Shown: positions 1 to 7,139, counted from the first letter of the stretch. The stretch is 35,873 nucleotides of DNA from JAVXAG01 sp036660615 (GCA_036660615.1 JAVXAG010000004.1:1-35873), one strand, 5' to 3'. Notes: generated from the sequence alone by a model not told the origin. Numbers and translations are program-made.

Positions 1-116
1 CACAGCTTTTGCGTCGTCACGCCAACCAACCGCCAGCCTTGTCACTGTGTTGGCATGGCTTTTGCGCTATCGCTCACAAAGGCCGCAAGCGACTTTTACC
101 CACAGTCACCAGCCTA
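1..116. other. GC-rich non-coding edge, nothing identified
   Basis: This stretch is clearly richer in G and C than the rest of the window and holds no start-to-stop reading frame with a ribosome binding site. It contains an inverted pair GCCAAC/GTTGGC. It may be the tail of an intergenic repeat or of a gene outside the window; I cannot assign it. Confidence 0.3.
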
Positions 117-140
117 CCACACAAAAAGTGTGGCGGTTTT
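117..140 (+). terminator. Hairpin terminator of an upstream gene
   Basis: A perfect 6-bp stem CCACAC/GTGTGG with an AAAAA loop is followed by CGGTTTTATT. It probably ends a transcript entering from the left edge. The T run is short, so strength is uncertain. Confidence 0.45.
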
Positions 141-141
141 A

Positions 142-170
142 TTGACACCTATTGCCCAAAGTAATATACT
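142..170 (+). promoter_or_regulatory. Sigma-A promoter of coaBC
   Basis: TTGACA at 142-147 and TATACT at 165-170 are separated by 17 bp, a near-consensus vegetative promoter. Transcription would start near 177, about 30 bases before the coaBC start. The motif TATTGACAC occurs twice, at 140 and 172. Confidence 0.75.
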
Positions 171-207
171 GTATTGACACAGAAAAAGTGAAAGGAATAT
201 AACAAAT

Positions 208-1398
208 ATGTTAAAAGATAAAACAGTAATTTTAGGGGTTACGGGGGGAATTGCAGCATATAAAGTTGCGAGCCTTGCAAGTAGCTTGGTAAAGGCGGGA
301 GCAGATGTTCACGTTATTATGACAGAGCACGCAAAGAATTTTATAAATCCAATTACTTTTGAGACATTGACAAATAATAGATGTATCACCGATACTTTTG
401 ATAGAAATTTTCCACATAATGTTGAACATGTTGCGTTGGGGAAAAAGGCCGATATATTTGTGGTAGCACCAGCGACGGCCAACACAATGGCGAAACTTGC
501 CCATGGATTGGCAGATGATATGCTTACAACAACTTTTCTTGCATGCAAAAGTCCAAAGATCGTAGTGCCAGCAATGAATACAAATATGTACGAAAATCAA
601 ATCACACAGGACAATATTCAGATTTTGAAAAGATATGGAATGACAGTTGTGGAACCAGCAAATGGGTACCTTGCTTGTGGAGATACAGGAGCAGGCAAAA
701 TGCCAGAGGCTGAAACCATATTTCAATATATAGAAAAAGAACTTGCACGAGAAAAAGATATGAGAGGCTTAAAAGTTTTGGTAACAGCAGGGGCAACACA
801 AGAAGCAATGGATCCAGTCAGATATATTACAAACCATTCAACAGGAAAAATGGGATATGCAATTGCTAAAGAGTGTATGCTGCGCGGTGCAGATGTGACC
901 TTGGTTTCTGGAGAAACTTCCATAGAACCACCGAAGTTCATCAAAATAATTAACATCAAAAGCGCAAAAGAAATGTTTGAGGCGGTAACAAAAGTTAGCG
1001 ACAATCAAGACATAATTATAAAAGCTGCGGCAGTTGCAGACTATAGACCTGCTTCAGTTAGCGACCAAAAAATGAAGAAAAAAGATGACGATTTGTCAGT
1101 CCATATGGAAAGAACCGACGACATTTTGAAGTTTTTGGGCGAGCACAGAAGAATTGGACAGTTCCTTTGCGGATTTTCTATGGAAACAGAAAATATGATT
1201 GAAAACTCTAGGGCAAAACTAATAAAGAAAAATATCGATATGATTATTGCCAACAACCTAAAGGATTCAGGAGCAGGATTTGGAACAGACACCAATCTTG
1301 TTACAATGATAACCAAAGACGATGAAAAATCCTTTGAGCTAATGTCCAAAGGAGAAGTGGCAAAAACCATAATTGACGAGATTTTGTTAAAAAAATAG
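208..1398 (+). CDS. coaBC: CoaBC: phosphopantothenoylcysteine decarboxylase / phosphopantothenate-cysteine ligase
   Basis: Bifunctional coenzyme A biosynthesis enzyme: the C-terminal CoaB part joins cysteine to 4'-phosphopantothenate using CTP, and the N-terminal CoaC flavoprotein decarboxylates the product to 4'-phosphopantetheine. The N-terminal half shows the FMN-binding start GVTGGIAAYK (about 10-19), the active-site His in VEHVALG (His74), PAMNTNMY (121-128) and the ACG motif with Cys157. The CoaB half begins near residue 187 and shows TAGATQEAMDPVRYITN followed by STGKMG. The length of 396 residues is normal for the fused bacterial enzyme. It is probably transcribed alone from the promoter at 142-170, because a separate promoter follows at 1409. 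Cytoplasmic. Identification is secure. Confidence 0.96.
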   Translation: MLKDKTVILGVTGGIAAYKVASLASSLVKAGADVHVIMTEHAKNFINPITFETLTNNRCITDTFDRNFPHNVEHVALGKKADIFVVAPATANTMAKLAHGLADDMLTTTFLACKSPKIVVPAMNTNMYENQITQDNIQILKRYGMTVVEPANGYLACGDTGAGKMPEAETIFQYIEKELAREKDMRGLKVLVTAGATQEAMDPVRYITNHSTGKMGYAIAKECMLRGADVTLVSGETSIEPPKFIKIINIKSAKEMFEAVTKVSDNQDIIIKAAAVADYRPASVSDQKMKKKDDDLSVHMERTDDILKFLGEHRRIGQFLCGFSMETENMIENSRAKLIKKNIDMIIANNLKDSGAGFGTDTNLVTMITKDDEKSFELMSKGEVAKTIIDEILLKK

Positions 1399-1408
1399 GG
1401 AGGGCTTG

Positions 1409-1438
1409 TTGACAATCACACAAAACAAGTGCTATAAT
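1409..1438 (+). promoter_or_regulatory. Sigma-A promoter of the metal exporter/Fur operon
   Basis: TTGACA at 1409-1414 and TATAAT at 1433-1438, both perfect, with an 18-bp spacer. The predicted start near 1445 falls at the left edge of the first Fur-type operator, so a bound regulator would block the promoter. Confidence 0.8.
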
Positions 1439-1444
1439 TGAAAA

Positions 1445-1476
1445 TGCAAACGATTTGCAAATACAAACCATTTGCA
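1445..1476 (+). promoter_or_regulatory. Tandem 7-1-7 Fur-family operators
   Basis: Two inverted repeats of the Fur-family 7-1-7 form lie 17 bp apart: TGCAAAC-G-ATTTGCA at 1445-1459 and TACAAAC-C-ATTTGCA at 1462-1476. They begin at the predicted transcription start of an operon that itself encodes a Fur-family regulator. Autoregulation is inferred. The half-site differs from the iron Fur box seen at 7471-7491, so a different metal or signal is likely. Confidence 0.65.
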
Positions 1477-1502
1477 AAATATATAGCATTTGGAGATTAA
1501 AA

Positions 1503-2360
1503 ATGATTGAAGCTCTTATAGAATCACTGGTAGACAGTTTAAAATTAATACCCTTTCTTTTTTTGACATACTTGGCAATGGGGATTTTGGAACGAACCAC
1601 AAGTAACAAGACAAAAGAAATAATAAAAGATGCAGGCAAAGTAGGGCCACTTTGGGGTGGAATACTTGGCGCTTTTCCACAATGTGGATTTTCAGCGGCT
1701 GCATCTAATTTTTTTGCAGGTAGAGTTATTACAATAGGAACGTTGATTTCCATATATTTGTCAACATCAGATGAAATGTTACCGATTTTCATTTCGGAAT
1801 CGGTACCGATTTCAACTATTTTGAAGATACTGGGGATAAAGATATTTATAGGGATGGTTTCAGGATTTGCAATAGAAATCCTTTTGGGCAGACTATATAA
1901 GAAGAAAAACCAAGGACACCAAGTAGAAGACATTGACCATGGCCATGGACAGTGCAATTGTGGGACAGGCCTTTTCGTTTCTTCTATTGCTCATACACTA
2001 AAGATATTTGTGTTTATTTTGCTTATCAGCCTTGGAATAAACTTGGTGATTTGCTTTATTGGTGAAGAAAGTCTATCAATAATATTCTCAAATATTCCAG
2101 TTTTGGGTGAGGCAATCGCAGGACTAGTTGGACTAATTCCAAACTGTGCGGCATCGGTAGTTATTACCCAGTTATATTTAGAAGGTATCATAAGTGCAGG
2201 GCCGATGATGTCTGGATTGCTTGCAAGTGCAGGGGTTGGCATTTTGGTCTTGTTCAAAGAAAATAAAAACTTGACTCAGAATTTTACTATTTTAGGAATT
2301 TTATACGGAGTCAGCGTGGCATGGGGAGTGCTAATCGAAGCTCTTGGAATAGTGTTTTAA
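1503..2360 (+). CDS. Putative 10-TM heavy-metal (manganese-like) transporter, ArsP_2 family
   Basis: An integral membrane protein of 285 residues that resembles the putative manganese transporter / 10-TM heavy-metal exporter family (Pfam ArsP_2). It has an N-terminal membrane half with the conserved-looking stretch GPLWGGILGAFPQCGF, repeated in divergent form in the C-terminal half (VGLIPNCAASVV), as expected for an internally duplicated transporter. A cytoplasmic loop between the halves carries a His/Cys-rich segment (HGHGQCNC), a plausible metal-binding site. The start is the ATG at 1503, seven bases after GGAG; a longer TTG frame at 1455 would run through the operators and is rejected. The Fur-family gene follows immediately, so metal-controlled expression is likely. 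The substrate is not shown by sequence; manganese is the family's usual label. Confidence 0.82.
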   Translation: MIEALIESLVDSLKLIPFLFLTYLAMGILERTTSNKTKEIIKDAGKVGPLWGGILGAFPQCGFSAAASNFFAGRVITIGTLISIYLSTSDEMLPIFISESVPISTILKILGIKIFIGMVSGFAIEILLGRLYKKKNQGHQVEDIDHGHGQCNCGTGLFVSSIAHTLKIFVFILLISLGINLVICFIGEESLSIIFSNIPVLGEAIAGLVGLIPNCAASVVITQLYLEGIISAGPMMSGLLASAGVGILVLFKENKNLTQNFTILGILYGVSVAWGVLIEALGIVF

Positions 2361-2371
2361 TGGAGGTTAAT

Positions 2372-2806
2372 ATGGGCATAAATAACGAATACAAGACAAA
2401 CAATCGCACAAAGATTTTGACATATCTAAAAGAAAATCAGGACAGAACAGTAAGTGTAATGGACATTGACTGCCACCTAAGAGATACAGATAGCCAAGTC
2501 AATTTGACTACGATTTACAGATATTTGGATAAACTAACCACCGATGGAAATGTTATGAAATATATTTCTGAAAGAGGCGACAAAGCAACTTTTCAGTATG
2601 TGGAAAGGGATCACAAATGCGATGAACATTTGCACCTGAAATGTACTGAATGTGGTGAAATTATTCACCTTGACTGTCACTTTATGGAGGAAATATCTCA
2701 CCATATTAATGAAGATCATGGATTTGATTTGCAGTGTAAAAATTCGGTGCTGTATGGTGTATGCAAGAATTGCAGAGCCAAGAATGTGACAAAAGCGGTT
2801 GAATAA
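2372..2806 (+). CDS. Fur-family metalloregulator
   Basis: A 144-residue Fur/Zur/PerR-type transcription regulator. The N-terminal winged helix covers about residues 8-75 (NNRTKILTYLKEN, then VNLTTIYRYLDKL, the typical Fur recognition helix). The dimerisation domain has the metal-binding stretch with HLHLKCTECGEIIHL and a second CKNC pair near the C-terminus, giving the four-cysteine structural zinc site. The start at 2372 is five bases after GGAGG (2362-2366), which overlaps the exporter stop codon, so the two genes are translationally close. It most likely binds the tandem boxes at 1445-1476 and controls its own operon. Whether it senses Mn, Zn, Fe or peroxide cannot be decided from the sequence. 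Confidence 0.92.
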   Translation: MGINNEYKTNNRTKILTYLKENQDRTVSVMDIDCHLRDTDSQVNLTTIYRYLDKLTTDGNVMKYISERGDKATFQYVERDHKCDEHLHLKCTECGEIIHLDCHFMEEISHHINEDHGFDLQCKNSVLYGVCKNCRAKNVTKAVE

Positions 2807-2827
2807 CATAGGGGCAAATGATATACT
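2799..2827 (+). promoter_or_regulatory. Promoter of the scaffold/GGGtGRT unit
   Basis: TTGAAT at 2799-2804, overlapping the end of the Fur-family gene, and TATACT at 2822-2827 are spaced by 17 bp. Transcription would start near 2834 and give a leader of about 60 bases. Confidence 0.6.
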
Positions 2828-2842
2828 AAAGAAAGAGAAAAA

Positions 2843-2877
2843 TGGCACGGGCAAAAATATTGTCCACCCGTTAGCCA
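2843..2877 (+). promoter_or_regulatory. Leader hairpin before the scaffold gene
   Basis: TGGC plus ACGGG pairs with CCCGT plus GCCA, with a two-base bulge and a 15-base loop. It ends six bases before the GGAGG site at 2883-2887. No T run follows, so it is not a terminator; translational control is possible but unproven. Confidence 0.4.
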
Positions 2878-2893
2878 AGTATGGAGGAAAAGT

Positions 2894-3586
2894 ATGATAT
2901 ATACAAAAGAAGTAGAGAACATGTGTATAGTTAACAAAGGTACAGATCATGGACCTGCACCAATTCCTGAAGAAGGGAAATGGATAATGGCCAAAGAGAT
3001 AAAAGATATTTCTGGCTTGACACATGGAATTGGTTGGTGCGCACCGCAGCAGGGAGCGTGTAAGTTGACGTTGAATATTAAGGATGGAATTATTCAAGAA
3101 GCTTTGATTGAAACGTTGGGATGTTCTGGTATGACTCACTCCGCAGCTATGGCAGGAGAAATTCTTACAGGAAAAACAATTTTGGAAGCCCTAAATACTG
3201 ACCTTGTTTGCGATGCAATCAACACAGCAATGAGGGAATTATTCTTGCAGATTGTTTATGGTAGAAGTCAATCGGCATTTTCCGAAGGAGGCCTTGCAAT
3301 TGGTGCTGGTCTTGAGGATCTTGGAAAAGGTCATAGAAGTCAAGTTGGTACTATTTTCTCAACTGTAGCAAAAGGACCAAGATATTTGGAACTTGCTGAA
3401 GGTTACATAACCGAGGTAGGTCTTGACGAAGAAAATAATATTATTGGATATAAATATGTAAACCTTGGCAAAATGATGGACAATATAAAAGCCGGCATCG
3501 AGCCTATGGAAGCTATAGAAAAAGCTAGTGGGAAATACGGTAGATTCAGTGAAGCTGCCAAAGTAATTGACCCACGTAATGAATAG
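2894..3586 (+). CDS. IscU/NifU-like iron-sulfur scaffold protein, GGGtGRT-associated
   Basis: A 230-residue protein whose central part resembles the IscU/NifU N-terminal scaffold fold. The stretch LIETLGCSGMTHSAAMAGEI followed by GKTILEAL (about 72-100) mirrors the IscU 'GC-x-AxxASSxMxxE...GKTxxEA' region. Cysteines at 49, 56, 77 and 106 could supply cluster ligands, although the spacing is not that of canonical IscU. The C-terminal 100 residues are not typical IscU. The gene starts at an ATG seven bases after GGAGG and lies 11 bp upstream of the GGGtGRT gene, a pairing seen repeatedly in Clostridia. Role in cluster assembly or delivery is inferred from similarity; the partner and client are unknown. 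Confidence 0.8.
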   Translation: MIYTKEVENMCIVNKGTDHGPAPIPEEGKWIMAKEIKDISGLTHGIGWCAPQQGACKLTLNIKDGIIQEALIETLGCSGMTHSAAMAGEILTGKTILEALNTDLVCDAINTAMRELFLQIVYGRSQSAFSEGGLAIGAGLEDLGKGHRSQVGTIFSTVAKGPRYLELAEGYITEVGLDEENNIIGYKYVNLGKMMDNIKAGIEPMEAIEKASGKYGRFSEAAKVIDPRNE

Positions 3587-3597
3587 GAGGTAGGCAA

Positions 3598-4599
3598 ATG
3601 GAATTATTTGAGAACTACGATAGAAAAATCGCAAAGATAGATATAGTCATGAAAGCTCATGGCATAAAAGATTTAAACGAAGCAAAGACTTTGTGTACCG
3701 ATAAAGGAATTGACCCATACACAATTGTAAAGGGTATTCAACCTATTTGTTTTGAGGACGCTTGTTGGGCATACACTTTGGGTGCAGCTATTGCAATCAA
3801 AGAAGGTGTTACCAAGGCTAATGATGCAGCAAAAGTAATTGGCGAAGGGCTTCAAGCATTTTGTCTTCCTGGCTCAGTTGCAGAGGACAGAAAAGTAGGA
3901 TTTGGTCATGGAAATTTAGCATCAATGCTTCTTTGTGAGGATACTGAATGTTTCGCTTTCCTTGCTGGTCACGAATCTTTCGCCGCAGCGGAAGGTGCAA
4001 TTGGAATTGCAAATTCAGCAAACAAAGTTAGAAAGAATCCTTTGAGGGTAATTTTGAATGGCCTTGGAAAAGATGCCGCATTGATTATCTCAAGAATAAA
4101 CGGTTTCACTTATGTTCAAACTGATTTTGATTTATATACGGGCGAGTTAAAAACTGTAAATGAAACGCCTTACTCAAAAGGTGATAGGGCAAAGGTAAAA
4201 TGTTACGGTGCCAACGATGTTCGTGAGGGTGTAGCAATTATGCACAAGGAAAAGGTTGATGTTTCAATCACTGGAAATTCAACTAATCCAACCAGATTCC
4301 AACATCCTGTTGCAGGAACTTACAAAAAGGAAAGACTTGAACAGGGAAAGAAGTATTTTTCTGTAGCATCTGGTGGTGGAACAGGCAGAACTCTTCATCC
4401 AGACAATATGGCAGCTGGTCCATCTTCATATGGAATGACTGATACAATGGGCAGAATGCACAGTGATGCCCAATTCGCAGGAAGTTCATCAGTTCCAGCC
4501 CATGTAGAAATGATGGGATTCATCGGAATGGGCAACAACCCAATGGTCGGAGCAACGGTTGCAATTGCAGTAGCAGTGCAGGAAGCCATGAATAAGTAG
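3598..4599 (+). CDS. GGGtGRT protein (family of unknown function)
   Basis: A 333-residue protein that carries the family-defining GGGTGRT motif at residues 259-265, followed by HPDN. The length matches the 329-336 residues usual for this Pfam family. It has seven cysteines (33, 51, 56, 89, 113, 118, 202), several near glycine-rich turns (GFGHGNLASM, GATVAIAVA), and no signal peptide or clear membrane anchor. The GGAGG at 3586-3590 is seven bases before the start. It is co-transcribed with the scaffold-like protein and ends at a strong terminator. No function is established; the neighbour suggests iron-sulfur or related metallocofactor work. I recognise the family, not its activity. Confidence 0.88.
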   Translation: MELFENYDRKIAKIDIVMKAHGIKDLNEAKTLCTDKGIDPYTIVKGIQPICFEDACWAYTLGAAIAIKEGVTKANDAAKVIGEGLQAFCLPGSVAEDRKVGFGHGNLASMLLCEDTECFAFLAGHESFAAAEGAIGIANSANKVRKNPLRVILNGLGKDAALIISRINGFTYVQTDFDLYTGELKTVNETPYSKGDRAKVKCYGANDVREGVAIMHKEKVDVSITGNSTNPTRFQHPVAGTYKKERLEQGKKYFSVASGGGTGRTLHPDNMAAGPSSYGMTDTMGRMHSDAQFAGSSSVPAHVEMMGFIGMGNNPMVGATVAIAVAVQEAMNK

Positions 4600-4617
4600 A
4601 TTTCAGGTATTTGAAGA

Positions 4618-4672
4618 ATTATTATATGCACACATTTTTTTGAGCAAATCATTAAAAGTGTGCATATTTTTT
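4618..4672 (+). terminator. Rho-independent terminator (left copy, at gap edge)
   Basis: A perfect 10-bp stem ATATGCACAC/GTGTGCATAT with an AT-rich inner pairing is followed by a T run that runs into the Ns. It ends the scaffold/GGGtGRT transcript. The same 55 bases recur exactly at 4773-4827. Confidence 0.85.
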
Positions 4673-4772
4673 NNNNNNNNNNNNNNNNNNNNNNNNNNNN
4701 NNNNNNNNNNNNNNNNNNNNNNNNNNNNNNNNNNNNNNNNNNNNNNNNNNNNNNNNNNNNNNNNNNNNNNNN
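4673..4772. other. Scaffold gap of exactly 100 N
   Basis: One hundred undetermined bases flanked by identical 55-bp sequences (4618-4672 and 4773-4827). This is the pattern left when two contigs that share a k-mer overlap are joined with a fixed spacer, so the true gap may be zero and the terminator single. Confidence 0.97.
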
Positions 4773-4828
4773 ATTATTATATGCACACATTTTTTTGAGC
4801 AAATCATTAAAAGTGTGCATATTTTTTT
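4773..4828 (+). terminator. Same terminator, right copy
   Basis: Repeats the stem ATATGCACAC/GTGTGCATAT and continues with seven T residues. Probably the same physical terminator as 4618-4672, duplicated by assembly. Confidence 0.7.
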
Positions 4829-4883
4829 GTGGGGTGGAGTCTTTTTTGTAGATACATTACCTTGACAAATGAATAAAATTTAG

Positions 4884-4912
4884 TTGATTTATGTATCATA
4901 TTGTTGTACAAT
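4884..4912 (+). promoter_or_regulatory. Promoter of the first MATE gene
   Basis: TTGATT at 4884-4889, a 17-bp spacer, and TACAAT at 4907-4912. Transcription would begin near 4919 and produce a leader of about 140 bases before the MATE start. Confidence 0.5.
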
Positions 4913-4944
4913 TAACCAGAAAAAATTAATAAATAAAAACTTGT

Positions 4945-5024
4945 TATTTGCCACCGGGTAAATGAATTATAGTGTCTGAACAGATTCCATTAGGTCGTAG
5001 AAGGAATTTGGCAGGCACTTTTTT
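4945..5024 (+). promoter_or_regulatory. Attenuator-like leader of unknown class
   Basis: Two hairpins lie in the untranslated leader. The first pairs ATTTGCC with GGTAAAT (about 4946-4963). The second pairs GTGTCTG (4972-4978) with CAGGCAC (5012-5018), has an inner GATTCC/GGAATT pairing, and is followed by six T residues (5019-5024), which is the form of an intrinsic terminator 36 bases before the start codon. It does not match the guanidine, yybP, T-box, purine, SAM or glycine consensus features I know. Confidence 0.5.
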
Positions 5025-5060
5025 AGAGAGAAAAACTTTGTAGAAAGCGATTGAGATAGA

Positions 5061-6380
5061 ATGAGTAAAATGGAAAGCAGTATACAGAAAAAATTTGCGA
5101 AATATGTGTCACTAAATATTATTGGAATGATAGGTGCATCATGCTATATATTGGCGGATACCTATTTTATTGCCAATGGAATTGGACCAGATGGTTTGAC
5201 AGCACTGAACTTGGCAATCGCCGTATTTAGTTTTATGCAGGCAATCGGCTTGATGATTGGAATAGGAAGCGGAACCAGATTTGGGATTTGCGCAGCGCAG
5301 GGAGATACAGAAAAGGGAAATAGAACGTTTACCGCGGCAATAAAATTAGGATTATCAATTGGCATCGCCCTTGCAATTGTGGGACAGCTGTTTTCAAAAG
5401 AGATTGCTCAGGTAGTTGGGGCGGATAAAGTAACGTTGGAAATGACTAGCGTTTATTTGAAGACGGTTTTGTCGTTTGCTCCATTTTTTATAGTCAATAA
5501 TATAGTTTTGGTTTTTGCTAGAAATGATAAAAATCCTAGAATTGCAACAATTGGAATGATGGCTGGTAACTTTGCAAATATAATTTTGGATTACATATTC
5601 ATATATCCAATGCATATGTCAATGTTTGGAGCCGCTTTTGCCACAGGAATTGCACCGATTGTAAGCCTTTTGTGTCTATCAACCCATTTTTTGCAAAAGA
5701 AAAACACATTCAAACTAGTCAAATGTAAAGTTTCGACAAAGAAAATAAAGGATTTTTGCTCATTGGGATCTTCATCCTTTGTAAACGAAATAGCAACAAG
5801 TGTTTCATTACTTGCATTTAATCTAATACTTTTGAATTTGAGTGGGAACATTGCAGTTGCCGCATTTGGAGTCATTGCAAACTTGGCCATTGTGGCGGTT
5901 GCATTTTTTACTGGTATTGCCCAGGGAATACAGCCATTGGTAAGCGAGTTTTACGCCACGATGAACAAAGAAAATTTGAGGAAAATATTGAAGTATTCTG
6001 TAGTTCTGGCAGTGAGTTTCGCTACAGTAATATACATTTTTGTATTCTTTTATAACGACGTTATTGTCAACTTATTTAATAAGGAAGACAATATTATGCT
6101 TATGGAAATAGCCGAAAGTGGTTTGCGTGTCTATTTTATCGCATTTTTCATCGGGGGAATCAATGTAGTGATGGCGGGCTATTTATGCTCAATGGAGAAA
6201 GCAAATCAAGGATTCTTGATATCGCTTTTGAGAGGTGTGGTGATTCTGGTTCCAGCTGCAATAATACTGTCAAGGATATTTGGCGTTTTGGGTGTTTGGC
6301 TTGCGGTACCAGTTACAGAATTGTTGACATTTTTGGTTACCTTATATTTTATGAAAAAAAATAAAGCCACGGTTAGTTAA
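5061..6380 (+). CDS. MATE family efflux transporter
   Basis: A 439-residue polytopic membrane protein of the MATE (multidrug and toxin extrusion) family, which exports organic cations and drugs by Na+ or H+ antiport. It has about 12 hydrophobic segments in two related halves; the N-terminal half shows IGASCYILADTYFIANGIG, the usual first-helix signature, and GSGTRFGICAAQGD, and the C-terminal half shows FFTGIAQGIQPLVSEFYA, the matching internal repeat. The ribosome binding site is weak (GAGATAGA); an in-frame ATG nine bases downstream is an alternative. It sits behind an attenuator-like leader and overlaps, tail to tail, an Lrp-type regulator gene. Substrate unknown. Confidence 0.9.
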   Translation: MSKMESSIQKKFAKYVSLNIIGMIGASCYILADTYFIANGIGPDGLTALNLAIAVFSFMQAIGLMIGIGSGTRFGICAAQGDTEKGNRTFTAAIKLGLSIGIALAIVGQLFSKEIAQVVGADKVTLEMTSVYLKTVLSFAPFFIVNNIVLVFARNDKNPRIATIGMMAGNFANIILDYIFIYPMHMSMFGAAFATGIAPIVSLLCLSTHFLQKKNTFKLVKCKVSTKKIKDFCSLGSSSFVNEIATSVSLLAFNLILLNLSGNIAVAAFGVIANLAIVAVAFFTGIAQGIQPLVSEFYATMNKENLRKILKYSVVLAVSFATVIYIFVFFYNDVIVNLFNKEDNIMLMEIAESGLRVYFIAFFIGGINVVMAGYLCSMEKANQGFLISLLRGVVILVPAAIILSRIFGVLGVWLAVPVTELLTFLVTLYFMKKNKATVS

Positions 6381-6808
6381 ATGACAGATGCTTTTTGACT
6401 GAACAAAGTATTTAATATAACAGATGTTTGCGACACGCCATAAAACTGTATTTTTGATAATAGTTCAGCAAGCTGATCAGAGTCAGAAACGGCAACGTGA
6501 AGCATGGCGTTTTGTGGGCCAATTATATGAAAATGCGACTTGATTTCTGGAGTTTTTTTGCAGAAATCACAAAATACTTCGTACTTTTTTGGTTCAACAT
6601 CTACTGCAACAAAAGCCTGCATAGTTTTACCAAGCTTTACATAATTAATATCGGTACTGTAACCACCAATAATGCCACTATCTTCCATGCGTTTTATTCT
6701 TTCCGCCACAGCAGGGGCAGTAAGATTCACTTTCGAACTAATCTCTTTTATTGTGACTCTTCCGTTTTTCTGTAGCAAATTCAAAATGTTTATATCCGTC
6801 TGATCCAT
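6377..6808 (-). CDS. Lrp/AsnC family transcriptional regulator
   Basis: A 143-residue regulator. Residues 3-60 form the winged helix-turn-helix (DINILNLLQKNGRVTIKEIS, then LTAPAVAERIKRMEDSGII), and the C-terminal part has the RAM/ligand-binding fold of Lrp proteins (QAFVAVDVEP, then HIIGPQNAMLHVAVSD, with a hydrophobic last strand). The start is the ATG at 6808, preceded by GGAGG five bases away; a longer frame from 6820 would include the ribosome binding site. The stop codon overlaps that of the convergent MATE gene. Lrp-family proteins usually answer to amino acids; the ligand and targets here are unknown. Confidence 0.92.
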   Translation of the reverse strand: MDQTDINILNLLQKNGRVTIKEISSKVNLTAPAVAERIKRMEDSGIIGGYSTDINYVKLGKTMQAFVAVDVEPKKYEVFCDFCKKTPEIKSHFHIIGPQNAMLHVAVSDSDQLAELLSKIQFYGVSQTSVILNTLFSQKASVI

Positions 6809-6853
6809 AACAACCTCCAATGACTTAATTAAATAAAGTGTTTCATAGGATTT

Positions 6854-6882
6854 ATTTTATAATATTAAGCAAATAAGGTCAA
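6854..6882 (-). promoter_or_regulatory. Promoter of the Lrp gene
   Basis: On the minus strand TTGACC (6877-6882) and TAAAAT (6854-6859) are 17 bp apart. The -35 overlaps the small palindrome GGTCAATAACC, a possible operator. Confidence 0.5.
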
Positions 6883-6909
6883 TAACCTAATTGAAAATAT
6901 GTACACATT

Positions 6910-6938
6910 TTGCAAAAAAGATATAATAATAGTATAAA
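6910..6938 (+). promoter_or_regulatory. Possible promoter of a small RNA
   Basis: TTGCAA at 6910-6915 and TATAAA at 6933-6938 with a 17-bp spacer, pointing away from the Lrp gene. No coding frame with a ribosome binding site follows, but a terminator does. Confidence 0.4.
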
Positions 6939-6944
6939 TATTAT

Positions 6945-7088
6945 CTCTCCGGGGGCAGCAAGAACACCAACATTTGGTTGAATAATTGGATTCCAACATC
7001 CCTACAATCGAATCTGAAAATGCAATCAAAGTCTTGCAAAACCCGACCAAAACGATTAGACAGTAATTTAAATAATTGCTGTCTTTTT
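6945..7088 (+). ncRNA. Candidate small RNA, family unknown
   Basis: A stretch of about 144 bases bounded by a plausible promoter and a clear rho-independent terminator. It contains two short hairpins (CCAA/TTGG pairs around 6970-7000) and no ribosome binding site. The alternative is a decayed gene: short broken frames exist but none is convincing. I recognise no RNA family. Confidence 0.3.
7058..7088 (+). terminator. Rho-independent terminator
   Basis: AGACAG-T-AATT pairs with AATT-G-CTGTCT around the loop TAAAT, followed by TTTT. It ends a short transcript with no obvious gene upstream on this strand. Confidence 0.65.
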
Positions 7089-7139
7089 AATTGGTACAAA
7101 GGTTAACAAATGATAGTGTAACGGACAATGAAAAGTGTA

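Noticed and set aside
1..177. Open frame at the left edge (ending TGA 175-177)
   Set aside because: It runs through a hairpin terminator and the coaBC promoter and has no visible start, so it is unlikely to be a gene end.
4660..4851. Frames crossing the run of Ns
   Set aside because: They consist mostly of undetermined residues plus terminator sequence.
4919..5060. Guanidine-II (mini-ykkC) riboswitch upstream of the MATE gene
   Set aside because: The first hairpin loop is ACCG and not ACGR, and the second hairpin has no such loop.
6930..7056. Short protein-like fragments between the Lrp gene and repeat A
   Set aside because: All three plus-strand frames are broken or lack a start with a ribosome binding site; no family recognised.
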